Assembly (NCBI RefSeq): GCF_000346755.1
Contig: NZ_ANNV01000009.1
Span: 124,001-188,000 of the forward strand
Direction of reading: 5' to 3'
Source of the DNA: Pseudomonas sp. CBZ-4
Lineage (GTDB): Bacteria; Pseudomonadota; Gammaproteobacteria; Pseudomonadales; Pseudomonadaceae
Length of the DNA: 64,000 nucleotides
Numbering within the stretch: the stretch's first letter is position 1; every line of letters begins with the position of its first letter. Below are positions 1 to 8,502 of this stretch, one piece after another. Position numbers and translations under genes: made by a program. The notes under the pieces were generated by a model. It worked only from the letters and a program-made list of their open reading frames with translations, had not been told where the DNA came from and did not search any database.

Positions 1-632
1 ACTACGAGCAAGCCTTCGTGCGCCGCGACAGCCTGACCAACGACTACTACGATTGCTCGGCGCACATGCTGTGGATCGGCGACCGCACCCGCCAGCTGGA
101 CGGCGCCCACGTCGAATTCCTGCGCGGCGTGAACAACCCGATCGGCGTCAAGGTCGGCCCAAGCATGAACCCCGACGACCTGATCCGTCTGATCGACATT
201 CTCAACCCAAGCAACGACCCCGGCCGCCTCAACCTGATCGCGCGCATGGGCGCTGGCAAGGTCAGCGACCACCTGCCCAACCTCATCCGCGCTGTACAGC
301 GCGAGGGCAAGCAGGTGCTCTGGAGTTCCGACCCGATGCACGGCAACACCATCAAGGCCAGCAGCGGCTACAAGACCCGCGACTTTGCGCAGATCCTCGG
401 CGAAGTGAAGGAGTTCTTCCAGGTGCACCAGGCGGAAGGCAGTTATGCCGGCGGGATTCATATCGAGATGACCGGGCAGAATGTCACCGAGTGCATCGGC
501 GGTGCGCGGCCGATTACCGAAGATGGATTGTCGGACCGTTATCACACCCACTGTGATCCACGGATGAATGCGGACCAGTCGCTGGAGTTGGCGTTTTTGA
601 TTGCCGAGACCTTGAAGCAGGTCAAGCGCTGA
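1..632 (+). CDS. Class II DAHP synthase, C-terminal part (5' end outside window)
   Basis: This is the 3' part of a class II (plant-type) 3-deoxy-D-arabino-heptulosonate-7-phosphate synthase, which joins phosphoenolpyruvate and erythrose-4-phosphate at the entry to the shikimate pathway. The frame is open from base 3 and no start lies in the window. Visible family features are the [18 protein letters not shown] segment, [25 protein letters not shown] and [16 protein letters not shown], which carry substrate- and metal-binding residues. About 209 codons remain, roughly the last half of a family of about 450 residues. A class I enzyme for the same reaction is encoded at 13478-14554. The gene is followed directly by a paired REP element. 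The family assignment is firm; the isozyme's feedback specificity cannot be read here. Confidence 0.93.
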   Translation, partial: YEQAFVRRDSLTNDYYDCSAHMLWIGDRTRQLDGAHVEFLRGVNNPIGVKVGPSMNPDDLIRLIDILNPSNDPGRLNLIARMGAGKVSDHLPNLIRAVQREGKQVLWSSDPMHGNTIKASSGYKTRDFAQILGEVKEFFQVHQAEGSYAGGIHIEMTGQNVTECIGGARPITEDGLSDRYHTHCDPRMNADQSLELAFLIAETLKQVKR

Positions 633-654
633 GATTCAGGCTGCCTGCACTGAC

Positions 655-734
655 GCCATCGCGGGCAAGCCCGCTCCCACATTTTGATTTGTGAACACGA
701 TCAATGGTGGGAGCGGGCTTGCCCGCGATGAGGC
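655..734. repeat. Paired REP element (REPIN)
   Basis: Two inverted copies of the Pseudomonas REP core face each other across a short AT-rich loop. The left arm reads GCCATCGCGGGCAAGCCCGC and the right arm GCGGGCTTGCCCGCGATGAG. It lies between the convergent ends of the DAHP synthase and ycaQ genes, a usual place for such elements. Confidence 0.9.
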
Positions 735-735
735 C

Positions 736-1965
736 CTAGAGGCCGACACCCATACCGATCATTGCCACCCTCAACCGCACCGCACTCGCCCGCTGACAAT
801 TCAACTGCACCCGCGCCAACCCCAACCAATCCGCCATCTGCCGCAAATTCAGCGCCAACGCCACCATCCCCTCCTCATCCAGCCCCGGCTCTTCCTCATG
901 CACCGCATGCACCGCCAGGCAGCCATTCGCGCGCTCGGCCCGCAGATCAACCCGCGCGGCGATCCGCTCATTGTGCAAAAACGGCAGCACGTAGTAGCCG
1001 TATACCCGCTTCTCCTGCGGGGTGTAGATCTCCAGCCGATAACGGAAATCGAACAGCCGCTCGGTGCGACTGCGCTCCCAGACCAGCGAATCGAACGGTG
1101 ACAGCAATGCACTGGCCGACACTTTGCGCGGCACTTTTGTCTCTGGCAGGCAGTACGCCGCCTGCTTCCAGCCTTGCACCTGGCACGCCAGCAGTTGCCC
1201 ATCTTCCACCAGCTCCGCGAGGCGAGTGCGGCTGTCGGCGGGGTCCAGGCGAAAGTAATCGCGCAGGTCCTTTTCCGTAGCCACCCCCAAGGCGGTGGCA
1301 CTGTGCAGCAACAAGGCACGCAGCGCTGCGGCTTCGCCTACGCGGGCTTGCAAGACTTCGCCCGGGATCACCCGCTCCGGCAGGTCATAGAGGCGTTCAA
1401 ACCCGCGCCGACCCGCCACGGTGACCAGCCCTGCGGCGAACAGCCATTCCAGCGCGTGCTTTTCCTCACTCCAGTCCCACCATGGCCCGGCGCGCTCCTC
1501 ACGGGTGGACAAGCTGCCCGCCCCCACCGCGCCCTGTTCTTCGACGGTGTTCAGCACGCGCTGGATGATCGCTTGCTGCTCACGCCCGAAGCGCGCCATC
1601 TGCGCGTAAATCCCCTGCCCTTGCCGTGCCCGCTCCATGCGCCAGCGCATCAACGGGTACAGCGCCATCGGCAGCAACGAGGCCTCATGCCCCCAGTATT
1701 CAAACAGCGAGCGCCGCCGCCCCTGGCTCCAGGCGGCCTGTTCCAGGATCTGCGGAGCGTAGTTGCCCAAGCGGGAAAACAGCGGCAGGTAGTGCGAGCG
1801 CACCACCGCGTTGACCGAATCGATCTGTAACACACCCAGGCGTTCGATCACCCGATTGAGGTGCGCGGCCTTGATCTGTGCAGGCGCCTGGCGACCGGAA
1901 AAACCCTGTGCCGCCAGCGCCATGCGGCGAGCTTGCTTAAGTGAGAAGGACAGGTCGGCGGGCAT
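736..1965 (-). CDS. ycaQ: YcaQ-type crosslink repair DNA glycosylase
   Basis: The product is a 409-residue winged-helix protein of the HTH_42 family, which contains the E. coli interstrand-crosslink glycosylase YcaQ and the Streptomyces enzyme AlkZ. The N-terminal part carries the segment LGVLQIDSVNAVVRSHYLPLFSR. In it, Gln47-Ile48-Asp49 forms the QxD motif typical of the YcaQ branch, whereas AlkZ has QxQ. The family unhooks or excises alkylated purines by base-excision repair. The length is full for the family, and the ATG at 1965 precedes the conserved FSLKQARRMAL start. The gene converges with the DAHP synthase gene and is divided from it by a REPIN. A role in repairing natural crosslinks is inferred from the family only. 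Confidence 0.85.
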   Translation of the reverse strand: MPADLSFSLKQARRMALAAQGFSGRQAPAQIKAAHLNRVIERLGVLQIDSVNAVVRSHYLPLFSRLGNYAPQILEQAAWSQGRRRSLFEYWGHEASLLPMALYPLMRWRMERARQGQGIYAQMARFGREQQAIIQRVLNTVEEQGAVGAGSLSTREERAGPWWDWSEEKHALEWLFAAGLVTVAGRRGFERLYDLPERVIPGEVLQARVGEAAALRALLLHSATALGVATEKDLRDYFRLDPADSRTRLAELVEDGQLLACQVQGWKQAAYCLPETKVPRKVSASALLSPFDSLVWERSRTERLFDFRYRLEIYTPQEKRVYGYYVLPFLHNERIAARVDLRAERANGCLAVHAVHEEEPGLDEEGMVALALNLRQMADWLGLARVQLNCQRASAVRLRVAMIGMGVGL

Positions 1966-2010
1966 GGGACTCTCCGTGTGGGCGCGCCAACCACCCTACT
2001 GCATCCGCGC

Positions 2011-2205
2011 TCATTTTCGCAGCGGATCTTGCCAGGCATGCAGACGGCGCTCACGCTCCACATCCGCACGGCGCAGCCCGATATCCTTCAGCGCGTCATC
2101 GCTCAAACCTGCCAACACCTGGCGCTCCTGCCAGCGAGCCAGTGCATTCAGCACGCCGCTAAACGGCCGCTTCGCCAGCACGACAAAACCTTTTTGACCT
2201 TTCAT
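2011..2205 (-). CDS. DUF1127 (YjiS-like) small protein
   Basis: This 64-residue basic protein has the DUF1127 core RWQERQVLAGLSDDALKDIGL followed by RRADVERE. Such proteins are common in proteobacteria. Some have been tied to phosphate or RNA metabolism, but no molecular role can be assigned here. The frame is open further upstream, but the ATG at 2205 is preferred because AGGGAGG sits about eight bases before it and the family begins near this point. The gene is divergent from the LysR gene at 2276. Confidence 0.8.
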   Translation of the reverse strand: MKGQKGFVVLAKRPFSGVLNALARWQERQVLAGLSDDALKDIGLRRADVERERRLHAWQDPLRK

Positions 2206-2275
2206 CTTTTCGCCCTCCCTTGGGGATGGCACAAGTGTGTGGTCCGGCTTACGATCAATCCAACGAATGTTTCTT

Positions 2276-3157
2276 ATGCAATACATCTCAGAGATTGATC
2301 AATTGTCAGGCTACCCCAGCATCGACACCGAAGTACTGCGCACCTTCGTCGCCATCGCCGACCAGGGCGGCTTTACCCGCGCCGGCGAACAGGTCAACCG
2401 CACCCAATCGGCGGTGAGCATGCAGATGAAGCGGCTGGAGGAGGACGTGTTGCAGCGCAAGCTGTTCGAACGCGATGGCCGCCAGGTGCGCCTGACCCCC
2501 GAGGGGCAAGTGTTGCTGGGCTATGCGCGGCGCATCCTGAAACTGCACAGCGAGGTGTTCAACACCCTGCGCGAGCCGCATATGGTCGGGCTGGTGCGCA
2601 TCGGCACGCCGGACGACTACGTGATGCGCTTCCTGCCGGGGATTCTCAAGCAGTTTTCCAAGGCCTACCCGCTGATCCAGATCGAGCTGCACTGCGAGTC
2701 GTCAACGGTGCTGATGCAACGCCGCGACCTGGCCTTGACGGTTATCAGTCGCGAACCCACCAAGGAAGTCGGCGAGTTGCTGCGCACCGAACGCATGGTG
2801 TGGGCGGCGGCGCCGTGTTTCTGCGTGGATGAACATGCGGCCTTGCCGCTGGCGATTTCCGGCCCCGACTGCCTCTACACCCAGTGGGCCTGCTCGGCAC
2901 TGGATGCCATCGGCCGCGACTATCGCCTGGCCTATCACAGCTCCAATGTCGCGGCGATCCAGGCGGTGGTCAACGCCGGCCTGGCGGTGATGGTCAGCAT
3001 GGAAAGCCTGGTGACCGAAGACCTGCGCGTGCTGGGGAGCGACCAGGGTTTCCCGGCACTGCCGTCGATGAACCTGCACTTGCTGCGCAACCCGCTGATG
3101 GCCTCGCCCATCACCGCATGCCTGGCCGACTACATCATCGAAGGTTTCAGACTTTGA
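2276..3157 (+). CDS. LysR-family transcriptional regulator
   Basis: The product is about 293 residues. An N-terminal winged helix-turn-helix (LRTFVAIADQGGFTRAGEQV, then NRTQSAVSMQMKRLEE) is followed by a periplasmic-binding-like effector domain starting around RIGTPDDYV. The ATG at 2276 puts the helix-turn-helix near residues 20-60; an in-frame ATG nine bases earlier is also possible. The gene ends inside the 3' end of the oppositely read TauE/SafE permease gene, with an 11-base overlap. Its effector and targets cannot be seen in the sequence. The divergent DUF1127 gene is the nearest possible target. Confidence 0.85.
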   Translation: MQYISEIDQLSGYPSIDTEVLRTFVAIADQGGFTRAGEQVNRTQSAVSMQMKRLEEDVLQRKLFERDGRQVRLTPEGQVLLGYARRILKLHSEVFNTLREPHMVGLVRIGTPDDYVMRFLPGILKQFSKAYPLIQIELHCESSTVLMQRRDLALTVISREPTKEVGELLRTERMVWAAAPCFCVDEHAALPLAISGPDCLYTQWACSALDAIGRDYRLAYHSSNVAAIQAVVNAGLAVMVSMESLVTEDLRVLGSDQGFPALPSMNLHLLRNPLMASPITACLADYIIEGFRL

Positions 3158-3911
3158 AGGTCAGCATCACCGCACACGCGATCAGGAAGCCGCAGAACAG
3201 CCCGCGCAGCACCCGCTCCGGCAAGGCATGGGCGACTTTCACCCCCCAGCTGATGCTGAGCAAACCGCCGACCGCCAAGGGCACGCCGATCACCCAATCG
3301 ACTTCGTGGTGCCAGGCGTAGGTCACCAGGGTCACGCCGGTGCTGGGCAATGCCAGGGCCAGGGACAGGCCTTGGGCGACGACTTGGGTGGTGCCGAACA
3401 GGCTGGTCAGTACGGGCGTCGCCACCACCGCGCCACCGACGCCAAACAACCCGCCCATGGAACCGGAGGCTGCGCCCAGCACCCCAAGCCATGGCCAGGA
3501 GTAGCGCATCTCGGCCGTCGGCGGCGCATTACGTGTGAACATGCGCAACAGGTTGTAGGCCGACAGCGCCACCAAGAAGGCGATAAAACCGATACGCATC
3601 GCGCCCGCATCCAGGCCCACCGCCCAGATCGAGCCCAGCCACGCAAAGCAGAACCCCATGCTGCCCAACGGCAGGGCATGGCGCAGTTGAATACGGTTGC
3701 GCTGGTGGTAGCGCCACAGCGCGAGCATCACGTTCGGCACCACCATCACTAGGGCAGTGCCTTGAGCGATCTGCTGGTCCAGGCCGAAAAACACCCCCAG
3801 CACCGGGATGGCAATCAGCCCGCCGCCGATGCCGAACAAGCCGCCCACCGTGCCCAAGGCCACGCCCAATACCAGGTACAACGCTAAATCCAACACAGCT
3901 GCCCACTCCAC
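3147..3911 (-). CDS. TauE/SafE-family anion exporter
   Basis: This 254-residue polytopic inner-membrane protein belongs to the TauE/SafE family (sulfite, sulfonate or organic-anion exporters). It shows the family's internal duplication: a glycine-rich motif GTVGGLFGIGGGLIAIPVL near residue 20 recurs as GSMGGLFGVGGAVVATPVL in the second half. About eight hydrophobic segments are visible. It is divergent from the LysR gene at 4004, with 92 bases between the start codons, so that regulator may control it. The substrate is not determined; sulfite or sulfoacetate are only family possibilities. Confidence 0.85.
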   Translation of the reverse strand: MEWAAVLDLALYLVLGVALGTVGGLFGIGGGLIAIPVLGVFFGLDQQIAQGTALVMVVPNVMLALWRYHQRNRIQLRHALPLGSMGFCFAWLGSIWAVGLDAGAMRIGFIAFLVALSAYNLLRMFTRNAPPTAEMRYSWPWLGVLGAASGSMGGLFGVGGAVVATPVLTSLFGTTQVVAQGLSLALALPSTGVTLVTYAWHHEVDWVIGVPLAVGGLLSISWGVKVAHALPERVLRGLFCGFLIACAVMLTFKV

Positions 3912-4003
3912 GATCCCAAGGCCTGCATGCTACGCAGTCCGCTCTAGCACGGAAACGCACAGCAACGCACAATGGCTGTGCCGATCTCGCATAAGCGCCT
4001 GCC

Positions 4004-4954
4004 ATGAACCCGAATACCTTGACCGACCAATTGAGCCTGTTTCTCGATGTACTGGAAACCGGCAGCTTTTCCGCCGCCGCGCGCCGTCATCCCCTGACGC
4101 CCTCGGCGGTGGCGCGGCGTATCGACAGCCTGGAAAATTCCGTAGGCAGTCGCCTGTTCCAGCGCAGCACCCACGCCGTGGTGCCGACCCCGGCGGGCCT
4201 GGCGTTTGCCGAGCGGGCGCGGCGGATTGTCAGCGAGTTGCAGCTGGCGCGGGCCGAAGCGGTGTCCCTCAGCCATGCGCCGGAGGGCTTGATCCGGGTG
4301 GATGCGCCAGCCGCGTTTGGCCGCCGGCACCTGGCGCCGGTGATCGCCGACTTCCTCAATGTGTATCCGGGGCTGGACGTGCACCTGCACCTGATCGACA
4401 GCTTTGTGGATATGCAGGGCGCGCACCTGGGCAAGGTTGACCTGGTGCTGCGGGCCGGGCATATCGTCGACACACGGCTGATTGCCACGCCGCTGGCCAG
4501 TATCGTGCGCATCGCCTGCGCCAGCCCGGCCTACTTGAAAAGCCGCGGTACACCGCGCCATCCCCGCGACCTGAATGAACATGATGGCCTGGATTGGGAT
4601 GGCCTGGCGCCGATGTTCGCCTGGCGTTTCGAGCTGGACGGGCGCCGCGCCACTTATCGCCCGCAGCGCATCCGCATGAGCGCCAACAATGCCGAGGCCC
4701 TGCTCTCCGGCGCCTTGGCCGGCTTGGGCATCGCCCATTTGCCGACGTGGCTGGCCAGCGAATACCTGGTGCGCGGCGAACTGGTGCCGCTGTTTTGCGA
4801 AGACGGCCTGCCAAGCCCGGAGACCACCGGCATCTACGCCCTGCGCCTGGAACAACAGCCCAACGCCCGCAGCCGGTTGTTGCTGGAATACCTGAAAACC
4901 CGTTTCAGCCCGGTACCGCCCTGGGATCTGGCCTTGCAGAGCGGTTTGGTCTGA
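4004..4954 (+). CDS. LysR-family transcriptional regulator (divergent to TauE/SafE)
   Basis: The product is a 316-residue LysR regulator. Its N-terminal helix-turn-helix (SLFLDVLETGSFSAAARR, then HPLTPSAVARRIDSLE) is followed by an effector-binding domain of the CrgA-like subgroup (IRVDAPAAFGRRHLAPVIADFL). It is divergent from the TauE/SafE permease gene, the standard arrangement for a LysR regulator and its target. The ATG at 4004 fits the family's N-terminus. The ligand is unknown. Confidence 0.87.
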   Translation: MNPNTLTDQLSLFLDVLETGSFSAAARRHPLTPSAVARRIDSLENSVGSRLFQRSTHAVVPTPAGLAFAERARRIVSELQLARAEAVSLSHAPEGLIRVDAPAAFGRRHLAPVIADFLNVYPGLDVHLHLIDSFVDMQGAHLGKVDLVLRAGHIVDTRLIATPLASIVRIACASPAYLKSRGTPRHPRDLNEHDGLDWDGLAPMFAWRFELDGRRATYRPQRIRMSANNAEALLSGALAGLGIAHLPTWLASEYLVRGELVPLFCEDGLPSPETTGIYALRLEQQPNARSRLLLEYLKTRFSPVPPWDLALQSGLV

Positions 4955-5032
4955 CTGCCCGGACAGAATTATCTGGCGCCTTAAACATTTGCCCGCTAGA
5001 TTCCAGCCCATAGATGCTTTGCGAGGTACCCC

Positions 5033-5485
5033 ATGAGCAAAAATCCCGCCCCGTGCGAATCCCTGATGCTGGACAACCAGCTGTGCTTCGCCCTGCACTC
5101 CACGTCGCTGCTGATGACCAAGGTCTACAAGCCGCTGCTGCAAGCCCTTGGCCTGACCTATCCGCAATACCTGGCCATGATGGTCCTGTGGGAAGAAGAC
5201 GGCTTGACCGTCGGCGAAATCAGCAGCCGCCTGCTGACGGACCCGGGCTCACTCACCCCGCTGCTCAAGCGCCTGGAAGCTGAAGGCCTGCTGAGCCGCA
5301 CGCGCAGCCGTGAGGATGAGCGGGTGGTGGTGGTGGAACTGACCGCCGCCGGGCGCGCCCTGCAGGAGAAAGCCATGGGCATTCCGCAGTGCATCCTGGG
5401 TGCCAGCGGCCTGGAGCTGGAACAGCTGCGCAAGCTGCAAGCTGATTTGATTGCGTTGCGCAGCAACCTGCAAGCCAGCGTCTGA
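5033..5485 (+). CDS. ohrR: OhrR, organic-peroxide-sensing MarR repressor
   Basis: The product is a 150-residue MarR-family protein. The N-terminal motif LDNQLCFALHSTS holds Cys18, the position of the reactive cysteine that organic hydroperoxides oxidise in OhrR. A winged helix-turn-helix follows (LTVGEISSRL, then LTDPGSLTPLLKRLEAEG) with the wing residues SREDERVV. Reduced OhrR represses ohr and usually its own gene; oxidation releases DNA. The target gene ohr lies 276 bases downstream on the same strand, beyond a REPIN and two operator-like sites. ATG 5033 is preceded by GAGG. Both the reactive cysteine and the gene context support the call. Confidence 0.92.
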   Translation: MSKNPAPCESLMLDNQLCFALHSTSLLMTKVYKPLLQALGLTYPQYLAMMVLWEEDGLTVGEISSRLLTDPGSLTPLLKRLEAEGLLSRTRSREDERVVVVELTAAGRALQEKAMGIPQCILGASGLELEQLRKLQADLIALRSNLQASV

Positions 5486-5529
5486 CACAGTAGACCTACC
5501 ACAGAAACCTGAAGTGTGGGAGCAATCAA

Positions 5530-5619
5530 TGTGGGAGCGGGCTTGCCCGCGATAGCGGTAGATCAGTCAAAAACCTATCGACTGACACACCGCTATCGCA
5601 GGCAAGCCAGCTCCCACAT
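5530..5619. repeat. Paired REP element (REPIN) between ohrR and ohr
   Basis: Inverted arms TGTGGGAGCGGGCTTGCCCG and CAGGCAAGCCAGCTCCCACA enclose a loop of about 30 bases. The two arms belong to slightly different REP sequence variants (CGGGCTTGCCCG against AGGCAAGCCAG). A second truncated TGTGGGAGC at 5515-5523 abuts the left arm. The element separates the regulator from its target, which argues for a separate ohr promoter. Confidence 0.88.
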
Positions 5620-5673
5620 TTGATTTTGTGGTGTGGCAAAAAGATCGCGAGGGAAATAATTTGCAAATTTATC

Positions 5674-5745
5674 TTGCGCGCAAAACATTAGCGCTATACA
5701 TTCGCCTCACCAACTACTTAGCGCGCAAACATTTAGCGCTACACA
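5674..5745 (+). promoter_or_regulatory. Candidate double OhrR operator and ohr promoter region
   Basis: Two similar 25-base segments, 5676-5700 and 5721-5745, match at 21 positions and are 45 bases apart. Each is centred on an imperfect dyad with an 11-base spacer: TTGCGC...GCGCTA at 5674-5696 and TAGCGC...GCGCTA at 5719-5741. They lie just upstream of ohr and are AT-rich between the half-sites, as expected for a MarR-type operator. OhrR binding is inferred from position and symmetry. Confidence 0.55.
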
Positions 5746-5761
5746 CCCAGAGGACGACACC

Positions 5762-6181
5762 ATGCAAACTCTCTACACCGCAGTAGCTACCGCCACCGGC
5801 GGCCGTGATGGTCGTGCGGTTTCCAGCGACAACATCCTCGACGTCAAACTCTCCACCCCCAAGGAATTGGGCGGTGCCGGTGGCCAGGCCACCAACCCTG
5901 AGCAACTGTTCGCCGCCGGCTACTCGGCCTGCTTTATTGGCGCGCTGAAATTCGTCGCCAGCCAGACCAAACGCAAGATCCCGGATGACGCTTCGATCAC
6001 TGCCCACGTCGGCATCGGTCAAATCCCCGGTGGTTTTGGCTTGGACATCGACCTGCACATCAGCCTGCCGGGCCTGGATCAGGACGATGCGCAAAGCCTG
6101 GTCGACGCGGCCCACCAGGTGTGCCCGTACTCCAACGCCACGCGCGGCAATGTGGATGTGCGCCTGCACGTCACGGTCTGA
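5762..6181 (+). CDS. ohr: Organic hydroperoxide resistance protein Ohr
   Basis: This 139-residue cytoplasmic OsmC/Ohr-family thiol peroxidase reduces organic and fatty-acid hydroperoxides. All catalytic positions are present: Cys57 in YSACF, the resolving Cys121 in QVCPYSNA, Arg18 and Glu47. The length is exactly that of the family. GAGG stands eight bases before the ATG. The gene is downstream of its regulator ohrR and of two operator-like sites, and ends at a strong bidirectional terminator shared with efp. Confidence 0.96.
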   Translation: MQTLYTAVATATGGRDGRAVSSDNILDVKLSTPKELGGAGGQATNPEQLFAAGYSACFIGALKFVASQTKRKIPDDASITAHVGIGQIPGGFGLDIDLHISLPGLDQDDAQSLVDAAHQVCPYSNATRGNVDVRLHVTV

Positions 6182-6194
6182 TAAACAGACGCCC

Positions 6195-6228
6195 ATAAAA
6201 AACCCGACGCTAAGTCGGGTTTTTTTCG
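6195..6228. terminator. Bidirectional rho-independent terminator between ohr and efp
   Basis: AACCCGAC and GTCGGGTT form a stem around the loop GCTAA, flanked by a run of A on the left and T on the right. It can therefore end both ohr (rightward) and efp (leftward) transcripts. Confidence 0.9.
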
Positions 6229-6245
6229 TAGCGGCGGGGCCAGAA

Positions 6246-6818
6246 TTACTTCTTGGCGCGACCTTTGTACGAACCACCTTCACGGGTGTCGATCTCGATC
6301 ATGTCGCCGATTTCGATGAAATCTGCAACAGCCAGCTCGGTACCGTTTTTCAGTTTGGCAGGCTTCATCACCTTGCCCGAAGTGTCGCCGCGAGCGGAAC
6401 CTTCGGTGTAGTCAACCTGACGCACGATGGTGGTCGGCAGCTCTACGGAAACCAGACGGTCTTCGAAGAAGATAGCTTCGCAGATGTCTTCCATGCCTTC
6501 TTCAACGAACGGCAGAACGGCTTCGATGTCTTCAGCGTTCAGCTCGTACATGGTGTAGTCAGTGGTGTCCATGAACGTGTAGGTGTCGCCGCTGATGAAG
6601 GACAGGGTCGCTTCTTTGCGGTCGAGGATCACGTCGTCCAGTTTGTCGTCGGCGCTGTAGACGATCTCGGTCTTGTAACCGGTCAGCAGGTTCTTCAGCT
6701 TGGTCTTCATGATTGCGCTGTTACGACCAGACTTGGTGAACTCAGCTTTCTGAACCAGCCAAGGGTCGTTTTCGAGACGGATCACTGTACCGGGTTTCAG
6801 TTCTTTACCAGTTTTCAT
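6246..6818 (-). CDS. efp: Elongation factor P (arginine-rhamnosylated type)
   Basis: This 190-residue translation factor enters the ribosomal E site and relieves stalling at polyproline stretches. The KOW-like N-terminal domain carries the tip loop TKSGRNSA, with Arg32 at the modified position. In this subclass Arg32 is rhamnosylated by EarP rather than lysine being beta-lysylated. Two OB-like domains follow. The EarP gene lies just upstream on the same strand (6868-8001), separated by 49 bases, so the substrate and its modifying enzyme are adjacent. No EpmA/EpmB genes are seen, consistent with the arginine pathway. Confidence 0.97.
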   Translation of the reverse strand: MKTGKELKPGTVIRLENDPWLVQKAEFTKSGRNSAIMKTKLKNLLTGYKTEIVYSADDKLDDVILDRKEATLSFISGDTYTFMDTTDYTMYELNAEDIEAVLPFVEEGMEDICEAIFFEDRLVSVELPTTIVRQVDYTEGSARGDTSGKVMKPAKLKNGTELAVADFIEIGDMIEIDTREGGSYKGRAKK

Positions 6819-6867
6819 TGCATATATCCGAAATTTGGATGGGATTTACAAAATTCAAGGTGGCGTA

Positions 6868-8001
6868 TCATATCCAACTTTCATAAAACTGTACCAGCGC
6901 CGTCGCAAGATCGGCCTGCAAGGCCTGTTCCAGACACCAGGATTCGGCGTGCTGGTTGATCTCCGGCCAGTGCTCCATGAGCATTTTCCACGGTTGCGCC
7001 ATATCGCCCTGCGTGTTCCAGGCTTGCCACAGCGTGATCAGGGCCGCCCGCGCCGCCGGTGACAAGGCGGCGGTGTACAGCGCCAGGAACGCGTCGAGCT
7101 TGTCGAGGTGAATGTCTTCGTCCTGCCGGTAGATGTGCCACAACAGCGGCCGGCCGGCCCATTGCGCCCGCACGAAGGAGTCTTCGCCGCGCACCGCATT
7201 GAACTCACAGCACCACAGCAGGCGGTCATATTGGTCCTGGCGCACAAACGGCAGCACCTGCACCGTCAGGGCACCGCGCTGATGCACGTCGCCCACCGCA
7301 AGCCCCTCGACACCCAGCCAACGCTGCACATCACCGAGGATGCGCCCTTCCGGCACCAATAGATGGGTGGTACGCCCGTCCGTCGATAACACGTCCAGCC
7401 AAGCAGCGAGCCCGGCGTTTTCGTAGGCAAACAGCGAGATCAGCCGCGCAGACGTCGCCGGAAATACGCCCAGGGTTTGCAAGAATTTTTGCTGCGCGGC
7501 GGCATCCTGCTGAAACGCCCGACGCTGCTCAAGCAGCCCGGCCTCGCGCAACAGCCCGCCTGTACCCGCACGGAAACCGGGAAAGAAGAAGTACTTCTGC
7601 ACGCCCTTGAACTTCACCGAGGGCAAGCGGTGACAGCCCACGACCCAATCCTCGGCGCTCAGGTAATCCAGGTTCATCCACAACGGCGGGCGTTCGCGCG
7701 CGGCCATGGCGTCCATATAGTCAGGCGGCAGCTGGCAAGCGAATGCGGCAATCACCACATCCGCCGCTGCCGCGCCCTGCCACTCGGCCGGCCAGTGGCA
7801 CACGTCGACGCCGGCCTGCGATTGCTGGCCCAGTTGTACGTCGATCTCCGGGCACATGCGCTCGAACGCGCGCAGGTCATCAACCCACAGGCGCACGTCA
7901 CAGCCATGCTCTGCCACCAATTGCCGGGCCAGGCGCCAGGTCACGCCGATGTCGCCGTAGTTGTCGACGACGCTGCAAAAAATATCCCAGCGGGCTTTCA
8001 T
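6868..8001 (-). CDS. earP: EarP, EF-P arginine rhamnosyltransferase
   Basis: The 377-residue product is an inverting GT-B glycosyltransferase (GT104) that transfers rhamnose from dTDP-beta-L-rhamnose to Arg32 of EF-P. With the ATG at 8001, supported by GGAG seven bases upstream, the residues known to matter in Pseudomonas EarP fall at their expected numbers. These are Asp13 and Asp17 in SVVDNYGDIGVTWR and Glu273 in NAVRGEDSFVRA. An upstream in-frame ATG would add five residues and spoil this numbering. The gene precedes efp on the same strand, so the two are probably co-transcribed. Rhamnose donor genes are not in the window. Confidence 0.95.
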   Translation of the reverse strand: MKARWDIFCSVVDNYGDIGVTWRLARQLVAEHGCDVRLWVDDLRAFERMCPEIDVQLGQQSQAGVDVCHWPAEWQGAAAADVVIAAFACQLPPDYMDAMAARERPPLWMNLDYLSAEDWVVGCHRLPSVKFKGVQKYFFFPGFRAGTGGLLREAGLLEQRRAFQQDAAAQQKFLQTLGVFPATSARLISLFAYENAGLAAWLDVLSTDGRTTHLLVPEGRILGDVQRWLGVEGLAVGDVHQRGALTVQVLPFVRQDQYDRLLWCCEFNAVRGEDSFVRAQWAGRPLLWHIYRQDEDIHLDKLDAFLALYTAALSPAARAALITLWQAWNTQGDMAQPWKMLMEHWPEINQHAESWCLEQALQADLATALVQFYESWI

Positions 8002-8133
8002 TCCGGGCTCCAACACTTAAAGGCTCGATTGTCCGTATAAATGCGCCGATGCAGAAGACTTGATCGCGATTATTCTGCACGGTGGCTGTGCGACAATCGC
8101 CGCCACGCCGCAAATGCCTGCCAGGAGGCCGCC

Positions 8134-8502
8134 ATGTCTGATCGTCCGTTGTCGTTGTTCAAACTCAGTGCCGCCATCGCGTTTGGCGTATGGCTGGGGT
8201 TTGTCGCCATTGCGCTGACCGCCTGGCTGGCGTCGCGTTATCTATTCCCGCAAAGCCTGGCGCCAGTGGCGCAGGCGGTGCAGCAACTGGGCACGCCGGT
8301 GGAGGTGACACCGGAACCGCCGAACCGCCTGTTCGAGCAGTATCAACAGAACCTGCACAAGCAGGAACAGCAACAAACCCTGGACCAGGCCCGCAACAAT
8401 GCGCGCAACCTGTCCAACCCCAAATGCCAGTTCTGGCTGCAACAGGACCAGAACGCCCCCAACGAAAAGACCCGGGCCAATGTCCTGCAATTCTGCGATT
8501 GA
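8134..8502 (+). CDS. Small single-pass membrane protein, unknown function
   Basis: The 122-residue product has a short cytoplasmic N-terminus and one transmembrane helix at about residues 12-36 (FGVWLGFVAIALTAWLAS). A hydrophilic, glutamine-rich, probably helical tail of about 80 residues follows (FEQYQQNLHKQEQQQTLDQ), ending in a segment with two cysteines (NPKCQFW and LQFCD). ATG 8134 is chosen because AGGAGG lies at 8122-8127; longer frames lack a site. Its TGA overlaps the start of the Gre-like gene (ATGA), which implies translational coupling. No known family was recognised. Confidence 0.75.
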   Translation: MSDRPLSLFKLSAAIAFGVWLGFVAIALTAWLASRYLFPQSLAPVAQAVQQLGTPVEVTPEPPNRLFEQYQQNLHKQEQQQTLDQARNNARNLSNPKCQFWLQQDQNAPNEKTRANVLQFCD

